A stretch of DNA of 64,000 bases from Coriobacteriaceae bacterium (GCA_902362275.1 CABIWB010000009.1:20734-84733); one strand, 5' to 3'. Counted from the first letter of the stretch, positions 32,661 to 44,194 are shown. Program-made: numbers and translations. The notes: generated by a model from the sequence alone, not told the origin.

Positions 32661-32881
32661 ACGTGGCTCCAATCTGCCTCGGGGACTTACTGTACTGGCT
32701 ATGTACCCATTGCCGTGCATTTAATCACGCGAATTCCCAAAGACCCGAATAACGACTGCTTGATACCGCATACCGAAGTCTCGCACTTTTCCGTGGCAAA
32801 GTGCGCTATAGGAGGGCGTCGGCGGAGTTGGTTTTTCTCCTGAAAATCGCTCTTGAACTGCTGGTTTTATCAAAATAGAAA

Positions 32882-32914
32882 AGCCGGGCTCCCCTATTGG
32901 GGAGACCCGGCCCT
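32882..32914 (-). terminator. Terminator after the solute-binding lipoprotein gene
   Basis: GCCGGGCTCCCC and GGGGAGACCCGGC form a stem with a TATT loop and one bulge; the minus-strand continuation is T-rich. Confidence 0.7.
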
Positions 32915-32977
32915 GCGTGTTGAAACCGTGAAGAAGCGCCTTGTTCGGTGTACGGCAGGCGCCACCCCTACCAATAA

Positions 32978-33988
32978 CTAGCTATTGAGCTTGTTGATGT
33001 CATCGTCGGTGATGGTGCCCTCCTGACTAGACGACGGGCTGTCGCCGTTGTTATCGGAGGTGTCGCCATCGGAGGACTCGGTCTCGTTGGACGTGGAGTC
33101 GGATGCCTGCACATTGGCCCCCGAAACAGTCTTGGCGGTAAGGTCATAGGGCATTTGGCCGTACCAGACGCAGTGGACCGCCTCGAGCGTGCCGTCGACC
33201 GTGATGCCGTCGAGGGCATCACTCACGGCACGGCACAGCTCATCGTTAGAGCTAAGGCCTGCGACGCCAAGCGTGGAGGGCGCCTCGAGCGTGCCGATAT
33301 AGGAGATCTGGCTCATCAGGCGCGCGAGGTAACCGCCGGCCGTAGAGTCGCAAATCACGTAGTCGACCTCGCCGGACTCGAGCGCCTCAAAGCACTCGTT
33401 GATGTTGGAGAAGGTCTTTTGGTTGGCCGTAATGCCCTGCTTGGCGAGCGCTTCCTGCGAGGCCGAGGAGGTCTGAACGCCCAGGGTAGCAGTGTTAAGC
33501 GTTTCGGTGGAAACGCTCAGCGACTCTCCGTCACTGCTCTTGCCGAATACGGCGGCGGCATCGTACAGACAGGTGCCAAGCGAGCTGATATCGCCGTCCG
33601 TAGACCTGACATCGCCAATGAAGATGTCGGCCTTTTTATCGCTGAGTACGGAATCGGCCGAGGACGCATCGACAAAGGCAACCTTGAGACCCATGCGGCA
33701 TACAAGGGCACGAGCAGCATCGACCGCATAGCCCGTAAGGTTTCCGTCGGCATCTTGCATGGCCTGCGGGGCGTCGGACGTATCGAGAGCGACCGTCAGG
33801 GTTCCCGGCGTGACCAGGGCGTCGTCCGATACCGTGGGGGTGACGGTCTCGCGCTCGATTTGGTCGATCGTGGGCGTCGTGAACGTGGACAGCGGGTTGA
33901 ACGCGCATCCGCTCAGGCCCAAAACGGCGATGACCGCTGCGGTCCCAGCACCTAACCGAGCCGCGTGCATCAAGCTGCCCCTCACCAT
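32978..33988 (-). CDS. Solute-binding lipoprotein of an ABC importer (family 3-like)
   Basis: Starting at ATG 33988 the N-terminus is a clear lipoprotein signal (AARLGAGTAAVIAVLGLSGC). The mature 310 residues follow the bacterial periplasmic solute-binding family 3 pattern: LTVALDTSDAPQAMQDADGNLTGYAVDAARALVCRMG, then DYVICDSTAGGYLARL. The Ser/Thr/Asp-rich C-terminus is probably a disordered spacer. The frame is open far upstream (to 34378), but that part is Arg-rich and unlikely to be protein. No permease or ATPase is adjacent, so the substrate is unknown; amino acids are usual for the family. Confidence 0.78.
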   Translation of the reverse strand: MVRGSLMHAARLGAGTAAVIAVLGLSGCAFNPLSTFTTPTIDQIERETVTPTVSDDALVTPGTLTVALDTSDAPQAMQDADGNLTGYAVDAARALVCRMGLKVAFVDASSADSVLSDKKADIFIGDVRSTDGDISSLGTCLYDAAAVFGKSSDGESLSVSTETLNTATLGVQTSSASQEALAKQGITANQKTFSNINECFEALESGEVDYVICDSTAGGYLARLMSQISYIGTLEAPSTLGVAGLSSNDELCRAVSDALDGITVDGTLEAVHCVWYGQMPYDLTAKTVSGANVQASDSTSNETESSDGDTSDNNGDSPSSSQEGTITDDDINKLNS

Positions 33989-34464
33989 GTCCACTACCCT
34001 GCCTTCTGTGTCGTATACGATCCGTGCGTTGCGCGGAATATCAGGTTGTTCCCACCAGCTGACCTGGTATTTGACCCCACACTTGCGCACCGGGGTGTTT
34101 GCTCGGGAGGCCGCAGCCACCTTCACGACTGGCCCGCTCGCCCGCGAGGCGGTATTGCCCCAAAAAAAGTAGAACGGACGGTGCGGCTTACATCTAGGAC
34201 GCGCCATGATCGCGCCGCGCGCACGCGGTCGCTTACGTGGATCCCTTTGACCGCGTCTGTCTTGGACTAGGACGGGCATTTCGTCCGTCCGCAACCACAG
34301 CCTGGTAGGAACGTAGCGCATTATAGCTAAGTTCAAGCTAAAGTTTAAGGTTAAGGGCGTCATTCGCATCGTGCGCACAGATTTTGCAGGTCGGAGTGGG
34401 ATATTCGTGCCCCTATGAAGCCCGGAGCTCCCCTACGGGGAGCTCCGGGGCGTCCTTCTTAGGG
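33989..34464. other. Spacer upstream of the lipoprotein gene
   Basis: No gene is supported. It contains a perfect 13-bp hairpin (34421-34433 with 34437-34449, TAC loop, CCCGGAGCTCCCC type). The open minus frame here is probably accidental. Confidence 0.5.
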
Positions 34465-34692
34465 TGCCCCGGCCAAAATATGGCAAATATGAGTACTGCC
34501 ACCAATTTAGTAACAGGCAATTTTGGCCTCTCGGACAGATTTTGCGCTCAGTGTCGCCAACCTGATGCTTAGTTATTCTACATTTGTTTATTATCTTCTT
34601 ACTTTACGCCGCCTCCGAGTCCTAAATTCCTTGATTTTGCTGTTACTGATTTAGTGACAGTACTCATATTTGCCGTATTTTGGCCAGGGCAT
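34465..34692. repeat. MITE-like element with 52-bp inverted repeats
   Basis: The arms 34465-34516 and 34641-34692 match in inverted orientation over 52 bp with only a handful of mismatches (for example GGCCAAAATATGGCAAATAT against GGCCAAAATACGGCAAATAT). Between them lie about 124 AT-rich non-coding bases. No transposase gene is present. Confidence 0.7.
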
Positions 34693-34719
34693 ATGATTAA
34701 CCCCTATTTTCGACGCGAA

Positions 34720-35832
34720 TTAGACCGGCTTAAGCCCAAAACACGCCCGCAGCGTGTTAAGCAACGCCTCTTGCTTCTTCCTGCGGGCATCGACACGATT
34801 CCGGTACCGCTTTCGCATACGCTGGTGCATGCGCCATGCGAGCGCTTCCATCGCTTCCATGTCGCAGAGCATCTCGTTGTTGACCGTTGCGACCTCGATT
34901 CCCATAGTAATCAAGCCCGTGTTGCGTTTTTCATCATGGATACGTCCCCTCCGAGAGGAATGGCCCAGCTCACCGTTGTATTCCAGGTCAAACCGGGCTG
35001 CTTCTTGATACGCATCGCAAACTGCATGCGGCATCCCCGAGATTGCCTGCGCACGGTCATCGAACTCAATCTTGTAGTCGGTCTTAAAAGGTCCGCAGGC
35101 AAACCCGCCATAGGAAAACGGAAGCGAAAACAGGGCGAGCATGATGCACTCCATGGGCGAGAGCAGGTTCTCTGACAGGTAGGGACAAAGGCGCAGCAGC
35201 TGCTTGGCCACATTCCCCTTGCATGCCGCAAGGTAATCTGCCAGGCGATCGGGCGTCAGCACCGGCTCGACTTCAAAGTAGCCCACATCTGCCGGTTGGT
35301 CCTTGTCCTTTGCAAGTCTATTCACAACAGGCGAGGTGTAAGGAGGCAGATACTTCCCGCGATCGCTCAGTGAAATCTTGGAACACAGTTCCTGGGCCAG
35401 GGCAAACGCCTGAACACAGCCGACCTCGCGGGCGATGGCAACACAAAGGGCCTCGGGAGATAGGCTGTACACCCCCGGTTCCACCTCTAGAATCGAGCCG
35501 GCAGGCAACCCGGAACACACGAACCAGCCCACGCTAGGCATGCGGCGGCGCTGCGCCGCAGATCCCACCAGCAAGCACAAATCTTCTTGCACCTCGCCGT
35601 TTGCGGCCCCAATCCGCACCAAGTCGGGAAGATAGATGTCCTCGGTCGAGGGCGACGACGTGCGCAGCACACGGCGCTCTTCATCGGGATTAAGGTCTTT
35701 CCAGCTGATATAGCCCATCTGCCGGCGCTCGGCGCGCATCATGCGCAGCGCTGAAGCGCCTGTTAGGATTACGGAAGCCGCTAGCTGTTCGCCTGTCGGC
35801 TCGTTGCGCCGCTCAATCTTCACTGCCACAAA
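34720..35832 (-). CDS. Coriobacterial protein with possible nuclease-fold C-terminus, next to comF
   Basis: The start is taken as GTG 35832, behind AGGGGTGG, giving 370 residues; longer frames would overlap comF. The C-terminal part (about residues 268-345) contains ARFDLEYNGELGHSS, DEKRNTGLITMGIEV and ATVNNEMLCDMEAMEALAWRM, which follows the DUF559/Vsr-like pattern of an acidic strand, a charged helix and a hydrophobic strand. The N-terminal 200 residues (LPDLVRIGAANGEVQEDLCLL...) look like a regulator or AbiEi-type half. No firm family is assigned. Confidence 0.6.
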   Translation of the reverse strand, partial: FVAVKIERRNEPTGEQLAASVILTGASALRMMRAERRQMGYISWKDLNPDEERRVLRTSSPSTEDIYLPDLVRIGAANGEVQEDLCLLVGSAAQRRRMPSVGWFVCSGLPAGSILEVEPGVYSLSPEALCVAIAREVGCVQAFALAQELCSKISLSDRGKYLPPYTSPVVNRLAKDKDQPADVGYFEVEPVLTPDRLADYLAACKGNVAKQLLRLCPYLSENLLSPMECIMLALFSLPFSYGGFACGPFKTDYKIEFDDRAQAISGMPHAVCDAYQEAARFDLEYNGELGHSSRRGRIHDEKRNTGLITMGIEVATVNNEMLCDMEAMEALAWRMHQRMRKRYRNRVDARRKKQEALLNTLRACFGLKPV

Positions 35833-35839
35833 ACCACCC

Positions 35840-36646
35840 CTACCAAACACGTGCGATAGCAAGGCCATCGACTGCCGCAGCGCCGGCACGCTTGAGCTCC
35901 GCCGAGGCTGCTGCCATGGTCGCGCCCGTGGTAATGACATCATCGATAAGCAGCAGGCGGCGGCCGTGCACGTCCTCAACCGTCTCGTACATGCCTTGGG
36001 CACGCTCGCGACGCTCCTCGCGACCGAGTTCGCGCTGGTCGACATGCCCGTACTTGACGAGGGCATCGAGCAGAGGAACACCCGACAGCTCGCAAAATGG
36101 GCGCGCAATGGCCTCCATATGATCAAAGCCACGCCGCCGAAACGCTGCCGCCGTCGCAGGCACAAACACCACCGCATCCGCACCGGACAGCACACCTCCT
36201 AAGCGTTCGGGCGCTACGACCTGGGCATGCAGGGCGGTGTCGTAGAGCAGCTCCGCCAGATACGGCGCCAGGCGTCGCTCGCCCGCGTCCTTGTACGCTT
36301 TAATGATGCGCGGCAGCGGCTGCGCATAGACGGCGCACGCCAGGCAGCGGTCAAGCGCCTCCGCCATTGCCGAGGACGTGCCCTCGACCGAACACTCAGT
36401 GCACAGCAAATCCCCAAACGGGGCGCCGCATCGGGTACAGCTATGACGTGGGTCGATGAGCGCGAGCGCGGCCAGGCAGTCTTGGCAAATAAGCGCACCG
36501 GCGCGCTCGCAGCCGGCACATCGTGTTGGCGACAATGCCTCGAGTGCCTCGCGTGCCGCCCGCTCGGCAAACGGCAGCAATTCGTCCGCAAACGGTAGGG
36601 CGCCGGCACCCTGCAGACGGCTCAATTTGTTCAGATGGCTCTTCAA
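35840..36646 (-). CDS. comF: ComF-family phosphoribosyltransferase-like competence protein
   Basis: The 268-residue protein has the ComF zinc finger (CAGCERAGALICQDCL and CTRCGAPFGDLLCTEC, residues about 43-90) and a type I PRTase-like loop, LLLIDDVITTGATM, near residue 225. ComF is needed for DNA uptake in competent bacteria. It is the only competence gene in the window. Seven bp separate it from the downstream putative nuclease gene, suggesting cotranscription. Confidence 0.88.
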   Translation of the reverse strand: MKSHLNKLSRLQGAGALPFADELLPFAERAAREALEALSPTRCAGCERAGALICQDCLAALALIDPRHSCTRCGAPFGDLLCTECSVEGTSSAMAEALDRCLACAVYAQPLPRIIKAYKDAGERRLAPYLAELLYDTALHAQVVAPERLGGVLSGADAVVFVPATAAAFRRRGFDHMEAIARPFCELSGVPLLDALVKYGHVDQRELGREERRERAQGMYETVEDVHGRRLLLIDDVITTGATMAAASAELKRAGAAAVDGLAIARVW

Positions 36647-36649
36647 GAC

Positions 36650-36685
36650 ACAACCCTCCCTACGTTCGGTCGCAGGGAGGGTTGT
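36650..36685. terminator. 12-bp hairpin between ricT and comF
   Basis: ACAACCCTCCCT (36650-36661) pairs perfectly with AGGGAGGGTTGT (36674-36685). No T-run follows. Confidence 0.55.
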
Positions 36686-36748
36686 TGATTCAGCGCTATG
36701 GTACCCCGACGCGATTGGGGTAAGGCGGGTTAAATCCGCTCGCGGGCG

Positions 36749-38449
36749 TTATTCGCCGGCGGGCGGTTGTGGTGCGGCCGAAGACGGGGTCGAGCCCTCG
36801 CCACCATTCTGGCGCGACTTGCGGGAGCGGCGACGGCGACGGCGCTTTTGACCCTGGTCGGCCGAGCCCTCGCCACCGCGATCTTCGCGCGACTCGCGCT
36901 CGTCGCGAGCGGCGCCACGCGAAGCCTTGGCAGCCGCTCCCCCGCCATCTCCGGGACGACGGCGCGTGACCTTGACCTCGCCATCCGAGACCTGATCGGC
37001 AACGGAGGGCACTGAGGGCTTCTGTTGCGTGCCCGAGGAATGGCGACGGCGCGGACGCGGCGCGCGCTCATCCTCGCCACGTGACTTGCCGCCCTTGTCG
37101 GCAGGCGCATCGGAACCCGAGGGACCCTTGGAAGCGGCACCAGCCTCGCGAGCAGCTGCGGCGCGGAAGGCATCCTCGCGCTCCTCGCTCGACAGGTGAC
37201 GGCGGCGACGGCGCGTGGGGTTCATGCCACCGCCGCGGTTTTGCTGCTGAGGCTGCTGAGTCTCGCGCTCGCGGGAGGAGTTCTTGCCTGCAGCTGCAGC
37301 CTCGCCGACATCGCCCGAGCCCGCGCGCTTGCGACGACGACGGCCACCGGCGGCCTCCTCGGCCTCGGGCGTTGCGGCATTGCCGCGGCCCTTTCCGCGG
37401 CCACGGCCCTCGCCCTGACCCTGACCGGCGCGAGCATCGGATTCAGCATCGCGACGACGGCGCTTGGGCATCGACGTGCCGGCCAGACGGTCGGCACTCG
37501 ACAGGCCATCGCCCACGTCGACGCCGTTTTCGCGATCGAGCTCCATGAGCGCCAGGCGCATCTCGGGCGACTCGATGCGCTCGAGCACGTCGCGCGTCAC
37601 GCAGTCGGGGCGGCAGTTGCAGCCCTGCTCGGCGGCCTTCTTTTTGCAACCCTCCGAGCACGTCATATCGGCTAGGTTGACCTTAAAAACCTTGCCGTTC
37701 TCCAGGCGCAGCACCAGCTGCTCACGCGGCGTGTCATATTCCTGAATACGCGCCTTGCCGAGCGGCGTATCGATGAGCGTCTTCTTTTTGGGCGCACGGC
37801 TCTTAAAGTCCTTGTACGCCTCGAACTCATAACGCAGGCAGCACATCAGGCGGCCGCACACGCCGCTGATCTTGGACGAGTTGAGCGGCAGGTCCTGCTC
37901 TTTTGCCATGCGAATCGAGACGGGCTCAAACTGTCCGCCAAAGCGCGTACAGCAGAGCTCCTGTCCGCACTGGGCATAGCCGCCCACCAGGCGGGTCTCG
38001 TCACGCACGCCGATCTGGCGCATATCGACGCGAATGTGCAGCGTCGAGGACAGGTCCTTGACGAGCTGGCGAAAATCGACGCGCTCCTCAGCTGCAAAGT
38101 AGAACACGGCCTTCTCGCCGCCAAACAGGTACTCGACGCCCACCGGCTTCATCTCGAGGTCGAGCTCCTTGACCAGGCGGCGGAAATCGACCATGGCCTC
38201 GTCGCCCTGGATGGCCAGGTCATCGGCAAGCTGCAGGTCGATGGCGCTCGCCACGCGCAGCACGGGCTTGAGCGGCTGACCGATCTCGTCTTGCGGCACC
38301 TCAAAGGGATCGGCCGTGACCAGGCCGATCTCGGTTCCGCGCTCGGTGGAGCAAATGGCATAATCGGCCTCGAGGATATCCAAATCCTGCGGATCGAACC
38401 ACAGGTCGCGCGAGGCGTAGGTAAACTTAACGGGTACGACTAACGGCAT
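36749..38449 (-). CDS. ricT: PSP1/RicT (YaaT) protein with a long Arg-rich tail
   Basis: Residues 1-300 are the PSP1 domain with the cysteines of RicT: YAQCGQELCCTRFGG and GVCGRLMCCLRYEFEAY, which hold an iron-sulfur cluster in the RicAFT complex that affects RNA processing. Another cysteine group follows (CSEGCKKKAAEQGCNCRPDC). Residues about 325-566 are disordered and dominated by Arg, Lys, Gly and Ser (KRRRRD, TRRRRRHLSS, KRRRRRRSRKSR), roughly doubling the usual length. The gene follows tmk-holB, as in many Gram-positives, and overlaps the holB stop by 10 nt. Confidence 0.88.
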   Translation of the reverse strand: MPLVVPVKFTYASRDLWFDPQDLDILEADYAICSTERGTEIGLVTADPFEVPQDEIGQPLKPVLRVASAIDLQLADDLAIQGDEAMVDFRRLVKELDLEMKPVGVEYLFGGEKAVFYFAAEERVDFRQLVKDLSSTLHIRVDMRQIGVRDETRLVGGYAQCGQELCCTRFGGQFEPVSIRMAKEQDLPLNSSKISGVCGRLMCCLRYEFEAYKDFKSRAPKKKTLIDTPLGKARIQEYDTPREQLVLRLENGKVFKVNLADMTCSEGCKKKAAEQGCNCRPDCVTRDVLERIESPEMRLALMELDRENGVDVGDGLSSADRLAGTSMPKRRRRDAESDARAGQGQGEGRGRGKGRGNAATPEAEEAAGGRRRRKRAGSGDVGEAAAAGKNSSRERETQQPQQQNRGGGMNPTRRRRRHLSSEEREDAFRAAAAREAGAASKGPSGSDAPADKGGKSRGEDERAPRPRRRHSSGTQQKPSVPSVADQVSDGEVKVTRRRPGDGGGAAAKASRGAARDERESREDRGGEGSADQGQKRRRRRRSRKSRQNGGEGSTPSSAAPQPPAGE

Positions 38450-39567
38450 TTCAGTGCCTTCCTGATATCGAACAGCATGACCTCGATGGCCAGCTGGGGA
38501 GTAACGTTTCTGGCGATGTTGCGCTCGGCGGTCGCGACTGCCTCGAGCGCCCGGGTGGCACCCGCAACATTGGTCGCGGCGGCAAGCCGACCGATCGTGT
38601 CGCGCACGTCTTCGTTCACCACGTCGGCTGCCTCGTCCTGAAGCGTCAGCAGCACGTCGCGCATGAGCGTCCGCGCGCTCGCCAGCGCTTCCATGATACC
38701 CGAACGCTCGCGCGCGTTGAGTTCGCGCTTGTTGCGGTCCTCAAGCTGCTTCAATGCTCCACGCGACAGGTAATCGGCGTTTTGCTCGAGCACCTTTTCC
38801 TGCGTGGACTTGACCTCGGCGAGAGGCGCCTTAACGGCGACGATGAGCGACTTGGCACGGCTGAGCACGTCGGCCTCGTCGGCGGCGATAAGCGAATCGA
38901 TGGCGCGAACCATCTGACGGCGGGCGTCCTGGCGCTCGGCGCTCTTGAGGAACTCGATGCCACGCGTGGGGCTTCCCGCTACGGCGACGGCCATGCGGCA
39001 ACGCGCAGGGTCCTGACCGGTGGCGCGGCTCACGGCCTGCGCGGCGACGGCGGGCGATACCAGCCGAAACGGCACGCACTGGCAACGACTCACGATAGTG
39101 GGCAGCATCACGTCGGCCGAGGTGCCCAACAGGATGAACATGACGCCCTCGGGCGGCTCCTCGAGCGTTTTGAGCAGCGCGTTGGCGGTGTTGGCGCGCA
39201 GCTGCTCGGCACGGTCGATGATGTAGACCTTTGCCTTGGCGCGGATGGGCGCCAGCGGCACGTCGTCGAGCAGCTCGCGGGTCTGGGCGATGAGGTAACC
39301 CGTGGCGCTCTCGGGCGTGCAATAGTGCACGTCGGGATGCGTATGCCGAGAGACGCGCACGCAGCTGTCGCATGCGCCGCAGCCGTCCTGCTCGCACAGG
39401 AAGGCCTGGGCGAGCGCCCACGCGGCGTCGAGCTTACCCGCGCCGGGCGCGCCCAAAAACAGGTAGGCGTGCGATGCGCGACCGCTGGCGACGGCATTGG
39501 TCAAAAAGTCGCGCACGCGTTCCTGGGTGTCAAGCTTGGCCAGCAGGCTTGCCTGAGCGGGGGCCAT
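38440..39567 (-). CDS. holB: DNA polymerase III delta-prime subunit
   Basis: The 375-residue protein starts at ATG 39567, two bases after the tmk stop. It has the AAA+ clamp-loader fold: FLGAPGAGKLDAAWALAQAFL, a zinc finger CEQDGCGACDSCVRV, and NALLKTLEEPPEGVMFIL followed by TIVSRCQCVPFRL. The residue after the Walker lysine is Leu instead of Ser/Thr, consistent with a delta-prime that does not hydrolyse ATP. Confidence 0.9.
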   Translation of the reverse strand: MAPAQASLLAKLDTQERVRDFLTNAVASGRASHAYLFLGAPGAGKLDAAWALAQAFLCEQDGCGACDSCVRVSRHTHPDVHYCTPESATGYLIAQTRELLDDVPLAPIRAKAKVYIIDRAEQLRANTANALLKTLEEPPEGVMFILLGTSADVMLPTIVSRCQCVPFRLVSPAVAAQAVSRATGQDPARCRMAVAVAGSPTRGIEFLKSAERQDARRQMVRAIDSLIAADEADVLSRAKSLIVAVKAPLAEVKSTQEKVLEQNADYLSRGALKQLEDRNKRELNARERSGIMEALASARTLMRDVLLTLQDEAADVVNEDVRDTIGRLAAATNVAGATRALEAVATAERNIARNVTPQLAIEVMLFDIRKALKCR

Positions 39568-39568
39568 G

Positions 39569-40252
39569 TTACTCGGCCTCCTTGGCAAGCGCGGCGGCAA
39601 CGGCTTCCCGCGGAATGTCGAGACCGTACGCGCGAACCTGCTCGACCGTCTTCCCGAAGACTTCCTCGACGGTCGTAGTGGCGTCGATGAGCTTTACGCG
39701 GTTTGGCTCCTCGGCAGCAATGGCGCAAAATCCCTGATAGACACGCTCTTGGAAGGCCATGCCCTTGGCCTCCATGCGATCTGCCGCACCACGGGCGGCC
39801 ATGCGCAGCGCCGCCTGCTCGGGCGTGATGTGGTAGACGAGCGTGAGCGCCGGGTGCGTTCCCGCGACGGCCAGGCTGTTGGCATCGCGCACCATCTGGC
39901 GATCGAGGCCATCGGCAAATGCCTGGTAGCAGGTCGTGGAATCGTAGAAGCGATCGCACAGGACCACCTTGCCGGCCGCAAGGGCGGGGGCTATGACCTC
40001 GTGCACCAACTGGGCGCGCGCCGCCTCGTAGAGCAGCAACTCGCAGGTATCGCCCATCGCCGTGTTGGCGGGGTCGAGCAGCAGGGCGCGAATCTTTTCG
40101 CTGATGGCAGTGCCACCCGGCTCGCGCAGAGTTACGACCTGATAGCCGGCGAGTTCGAGCGCGCGGGCAAGCAGGCGCGCCTGCGTGGACTTGCCGGCAC
40201 CGTCAACGCCCTCGAGCGTGATAAAGCTATGTTGAGCAGGCTCAAAAGCCAT
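39569..40252 (-). CDS. tmk: Thymidylate kinase
   Basis: The 227-residue kinase phosphorylates dTMP to dTDP. The P-loop LEGVDGAGKSTQARLLA, LREPGGTAISEKIRALLL and DRFYDSTTCYQ (with the conserved Arg) are all present. It heads the operon tmk-holB-ricT. Confidence 0.93.
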   Translation of the reverse strand: MAFEPAQHSFITLEGVDGAGKSTQARLLARALELAGYQVVTLREPGGTAISEKIRALLLDPANTAMGDTCELLLYEAARAQLVHEVIAPALAAGKVVLCDRFYDSTTCYQAFADGLDRQMVRDANSLAVAGTHPALTLVYHITPEQAALRMAARGAADRMEAKGMAFQERVYQGFCAIAAEEPNRVKLIDATTTVEEVFGKTVEQVRAYGLDIPREAVAAALAKEAE

Positions 40253-40356
40253 GGGCGCAGCCCCTTCCTACAAGGCGCGTAAATGCAGATATATCAACCA
40301 AGCCATGATACCCCAGTGCTCGGCGCGTCCCCAATGGCTAAAGGCGCCTTTCCAAA

Positions 40357-40421
40357 GTTGCGGTGAAATAGGGACTGATTGAAGCTCTGAGACCGCCAAA
40401 CAGTCCCTATTTCACCGCAAC
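40357..40421. repeat. 21-bp perfect inverted repeat upstream of the zinc-ribbon gene
   Basis: The arms 40357-40377 and 40401-40421 are exactly complementary (containing GTGAAATAGGGACTG) around a 23-nt loop. A structurally similar repeat follows the same gene at 41494-41551. Confidence 0.75.
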
Positions 40422-40491
40422 GTATGATGGGGATTTTTGGATGCTGGGTATAATCGTCGTATTGCATAGAAATGTGGCGAAAGGAGTGGCA

Positions 40492-41475
40492 ATGCCTCGG
40501 TATTGCGCCTCGTGCGGCAAGCTTCTTGCAGATGATGCCAAGTTCTGCACCTCGTGCGGTGCACCCGTTGAGCAAGCAGCCGCGAGCGATAGCCAGCCCG
40601 CTTTTGAGCAGACCGGCTCCCTTGATACGCCGCGAGCCAAGGCGGACGATCCCCTCGCCTATAGCCCCGACCCCGCCGCAAGGACCGAGGCCGTCGAGAC
40701 CACGCAGCGCACACCCGTCGCGAGCGGCTCGCCCCAACAGCAGCCGGCTCCCGCATACACGCCCGCTTCGCCACAGACCCCCGCTCCCAAAAAGAGCGGC
40801 ACCGGGCCGCTTATCGCCGTTATCGTTGTGCTGGTGGCGATCATCATCGCCCTGGTCATCTTCTTTGCAATCAGACCGTTCGACAACGCCGCCACGCAGA
40901 CGACTGCCGAGGTAGCTAAGCTGCACCATGACGTCGACGACGATGACCTAAAACCTCTCGGCGATCCCAACAGCCTGTACGACGATGATGACGATGACGA
41001 CGAGGATGGCGGCGAAGCAACGCTCTCCGAGCAGAACCTCTACCGCCGACTGAGCGAATACTACGCCCTGCTCGAAGATCTCGACAGCCAGGTCCGTGGC
41101 TGCGCGCAGAACTTCAACGGCAACTATCTGGAAGAGGATCGAACCACCCGTCAAAATCTCGCCGACGTCGCCGAGCGCACGGAGGACACCATCGAGCAGT
41201 ATTACGACATCGTCGAGAACCTGGACGTCCCGACGAGCTCCAAGAACTGCAGCTCCTGGAAGGACATCATCGCCCTGTACGACGACCTGGATCACCGCAT
41301 TGACGCAATCTGTGATGCCTGGGAGATCAGCCTGAAATACGCCAAGCCTGCGGAACACAAGAATGAGATCGTGGCGCCGCTGTCGCGCGACAACGTGGCG
41401 GGCACCAATGACAATAAGTACCGCCTAGACTTTGAGGAGCGCTATCCCGGCGCCAAGCCTGTCGAGGTGAACTAG
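40492..41475 (+). CDS. Zinc-ribbon membrane protein, 327 aa
   Basis: The ATG at 40492 has AAAGGAG upstream. Residues 4-24 form a zinc ribbon (CASCGKLLADDAKFCTSCG). A Pro/Ala/Thr-rich linker follows, then one membrane helix (about 104-126, PLIAVIVVLVAIIIALVIFF) and an extracellular helical domain after an Asp-rich stretch (DDDDDDDEDGGEA). The last domain (YYALLEDLDSQVRG...CSSWKDIIALYDDLDHRIDAI) is unrecognised. Cytoplasmic zinc ribbon plus extracellular part suggests a signalling or envelope role. Confidence 0.7.
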   Translation: MPRYCASCGKLLADDAKFCTSCGAPVEQAAASDSQPAFEQTGSLDTPRAKADDPLAYSPDPAARTEAVETTQRTPVASGSPQQQPAPAYTPASPQTPAPKKSGTGPLIAVIVVLVAIIIALVIFFAIRPFDNAATQTTAEVAKLHHDVDDDDLKPLGDPNSLYDDDDDDDEDGGEATLSEQNLYRRLSEYYALLEDLDSQVRGCAQNFNGNYLEEDRTTRQNLADVAERTEDTIEQYYDIVENLDVPTSSKNCSSWKDIIALYDDLDHRIDAICDAWEISLKYAKPAEHKNEIVAPLSRDNVAGTNDNKYRLDFEERYPGAKPVEVN

Positions 41476-41493
41476 CGCTTTGTCGTTCCCGAG

Positions 41494-41551
41494 CCGGCAG
41501 TTAGGGACGTTCCTAAACTGCCGACAGAAAAGGAACGTCCCTAACTGCCGG
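41494..41551. repeat. 21-bp inverted repeat downstream of the zinc-ribbon gene
   Basis: The arms 41494-41514 and 41531-41551 are exactly complementary (CCGGCAGTTAGGGACGTTCC type). They share TAGGGAC with the repeat at 40357. Confidence 0.75.
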
Positions 41552-41558
41552 TCAAAAA

Positions 41559-41590
41559 AACGAGCGAGGATCACGGGGTCCTCGCTCGTT
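41559..41590. terminator. Bidirectional terminator between zinc-ribbon gene and topA
   Basis: AACGAGCGAGGA and TCCTCGCTCGTT form a 12-bp stem, with A-run before and T-run after. Confidence 0.9.
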
Positions 41591-41617
41591 TTTTAGGGCA
41601 ATGTTTCGACTGTGCCG

Positions 41618-44194
<2,577 letters not shown>

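Noticed and set aside
32733-32880. Possible gene or riboswitch upstream of hpf
   Set aside because: No conserved riboswitch core or start with a ribosome-binding site could be found; the segment appears to be just leader DNA.
33989-34378. 130-residue N-terminal extension of the solute-binding lipoprotein
   Set aside because: The extension is Arg-rich and would bury the lipoprotein signal peptide; the ATG at 33988 gives a perfect signal.
35833-36195. N-terminal extension of the nuclease-like gene overlapping comF
   Set aside because: It would overlap comF over most of its C-terminal half and reads as an Arg/Ser-rich shadow of it.
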